Source: Acidobacteriota bacterium
GTDB lineage: Bacteria > Acidobacteriota > Terriglobia > Terriglobales > SCQP01
Direction: 5' to 3'
DNA length: 7,262 nucleotides
Assembly (NCBI GenBank): GCA_021818645.1
Contig: JAKATS010000203.1
Coordinates: 1-7,262, forward strand
The notes under the pieces are model-generated. The model was not told the DNA's origin. It was given only the letters and a program-made list of their open reading frames with translations, and made no database searches. Shown here piece after piece: positions 6,648 to 7,262 of this stretch; the stretch's first letter is position 1, and each line of letters starts with the position of its first letter. A program made the translations under genes and the position numbers.

Positions 6648-7262
6648 TTATGCCGACGGTTCCGGAACAGGCTTCTCTTTCATGCGCCGCGCTTCCCATT
6701 CCGTGGTCAGAAAGGTGCCGATGAGCACTAAACCTCCGCCCAACAGCTCCGAAGCCGTGATGCTTTCATGCAGCGTGACCGCCGACAACAGAACCCCAAA
6801 CAAGGGCAACAAATAAATGGAGACGGAAATCTGACTCACGTCCAGCCGCTTCAAGACCCACATCCAAAGCACCATGGCCAAACCCCAGGCCACTGGTCCG
6901 AGCACCACGATGGCGCCCCATGCCGCCATGGGGTAGCCGCTGACGTCATAAAAAGGGCGCTGGCTCAGCCCGAGCGAGATGCCACCTATCGCGAGGCTGG
7001 CCACGGCATAGCTATAAACCAGCACCTCCAGCTCGCTGAATTGTTCCAGCAGTTTTTTGCTGTAAGTGTTGTAAAAGGCGCTGCCCATCCAGGCGATAAA
7101 GATCACGGCATTTCCCAGCAGCATAGCGCCGTGAAAAAAGCCGCCCCGCAGGTTGAGCCCCGAAATGAACACCGTGCCCGCGATGGCCAGGGCAAAACTG
7201 AGCCAGCGCACGCGCGTCATGCGCTCCCCCCGCATGGCCACCGCCATCAGTGCCGTGAGCAC
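6648..7262 (-). CDS. EamA/DMT-family permease, C-terminal part (truncated by window edge)
   Basis: The frame is open to the right edge; the 204 visible residues are about two thirds of the roughly 300 usual for ten-helix drug/metabolite transporters. The visible start codon is a GTG at the very edge and is probably internal. RGERMTRVRW (11-20) followed by a hydrophobic helix matches the end of the first EamA repeat. The second repeat follows with helices at about 45-64, 78-99, 112-137, 144-164 and 171-188, including the usual HESITASELLGG loop before the last helix. The C-terminal tail is charged and cytoplasmic. DMT permeases move small metabolites such as amino acids, nucleosides or sugar derivatives across the inner membrane. 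The substrate is not predictable here. The gene precedes the Tat-exported hydrolase on the same strand by 91 bases and may be cotranscribed with it. Confidence 0.88.
   Translation of the reverse strand: MLTALMAVAMRGERMTRVRWLSFALAIAGTVFISGLNLRGGFFHGAMLLGNAVIFIAWMGSAFYNTYSKKLLEQFSELEVLVYSYAVASLAIGGISLGLSQRPFYDVSGYPMAAWGAIVVLGPVAWGLAMVLWMWVLKRLDVSQISVSIYLLPLFGVLLSAVTLHESITASELLGGGLVLIGTFLTTEWEARRMKEKPVPEPSA

Noticed and set aside
1..7262. tRNA, rRNA, CRISPR arrays, insertion sequences or riboswitches
   Set aside because: No repeat array, transposase, terminal inverted repeat or structured RNA pattern was seen; coding sequence fills nearly all of the window.

Overview
The window is a GC-rich bacterial fragment, fully packed with protein genes; no gap exceeds about 115 bases. 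The content is carbohydrate metabolism: a mutarotase-like protein, two large clan GH-A (GH42-like) glycoside hydrolases, a GntR/FCD regulator and part of an EamA/DMT permease. The AGGAG ribosome-binding sites and twin-arginine N-termini on the glycosidases fit soil phyla such as Acidobacteriota, Verrucomicrobiota or Planctomycetota. That placement is an inference from style; nothing in the window is a taxonomic marker.

The layout is two convergent gene sets. On the + strand, the last codons of an unknown gene (to 35) overlap the mutarotase-like gene (32-1123) by ATGA. A GH42-type beta-galactosidase follows after 42 bases (best start 1166, end 3466). On the - strand, reading from the right edge, come the C-terminal two thirds of an EamA permease (7262-6648), a Tat-exported GH42-like hydrolase (6556-4262) and a GntR regulator (4148-3459). 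The GH42 gene and the regulator gene overlap tail to tail by 8 bases, so neither transcription unit has room for an intergenic terminator there.

A plausible reading is a small glycan- or galactoside-use locus. The secreted hydrolase would attack substrate outside the cytoplasm, the GH42 enzyme would release monosaccharide, and the mutarotase would interconvert anomers. The regulator would sense a small acid or sugar derivative, and the permease would move a metabolite. The regulator gene has a recognisable promoter, with an imperfect inverted repeat right after the -10 box, which suggests autoregulation. The real substrate cannot be read from the sequence.

The points most worth checking are: the glutamine in place of the usual asparagine before the acid/base glutamate, and the incomplete zinc cysteine set, in the + strand GH42 protein; the helical N-terminal domain and divergent catalytic domain of the - strand hydrolase; and the altered metal-ligand set of the FCD regulator.
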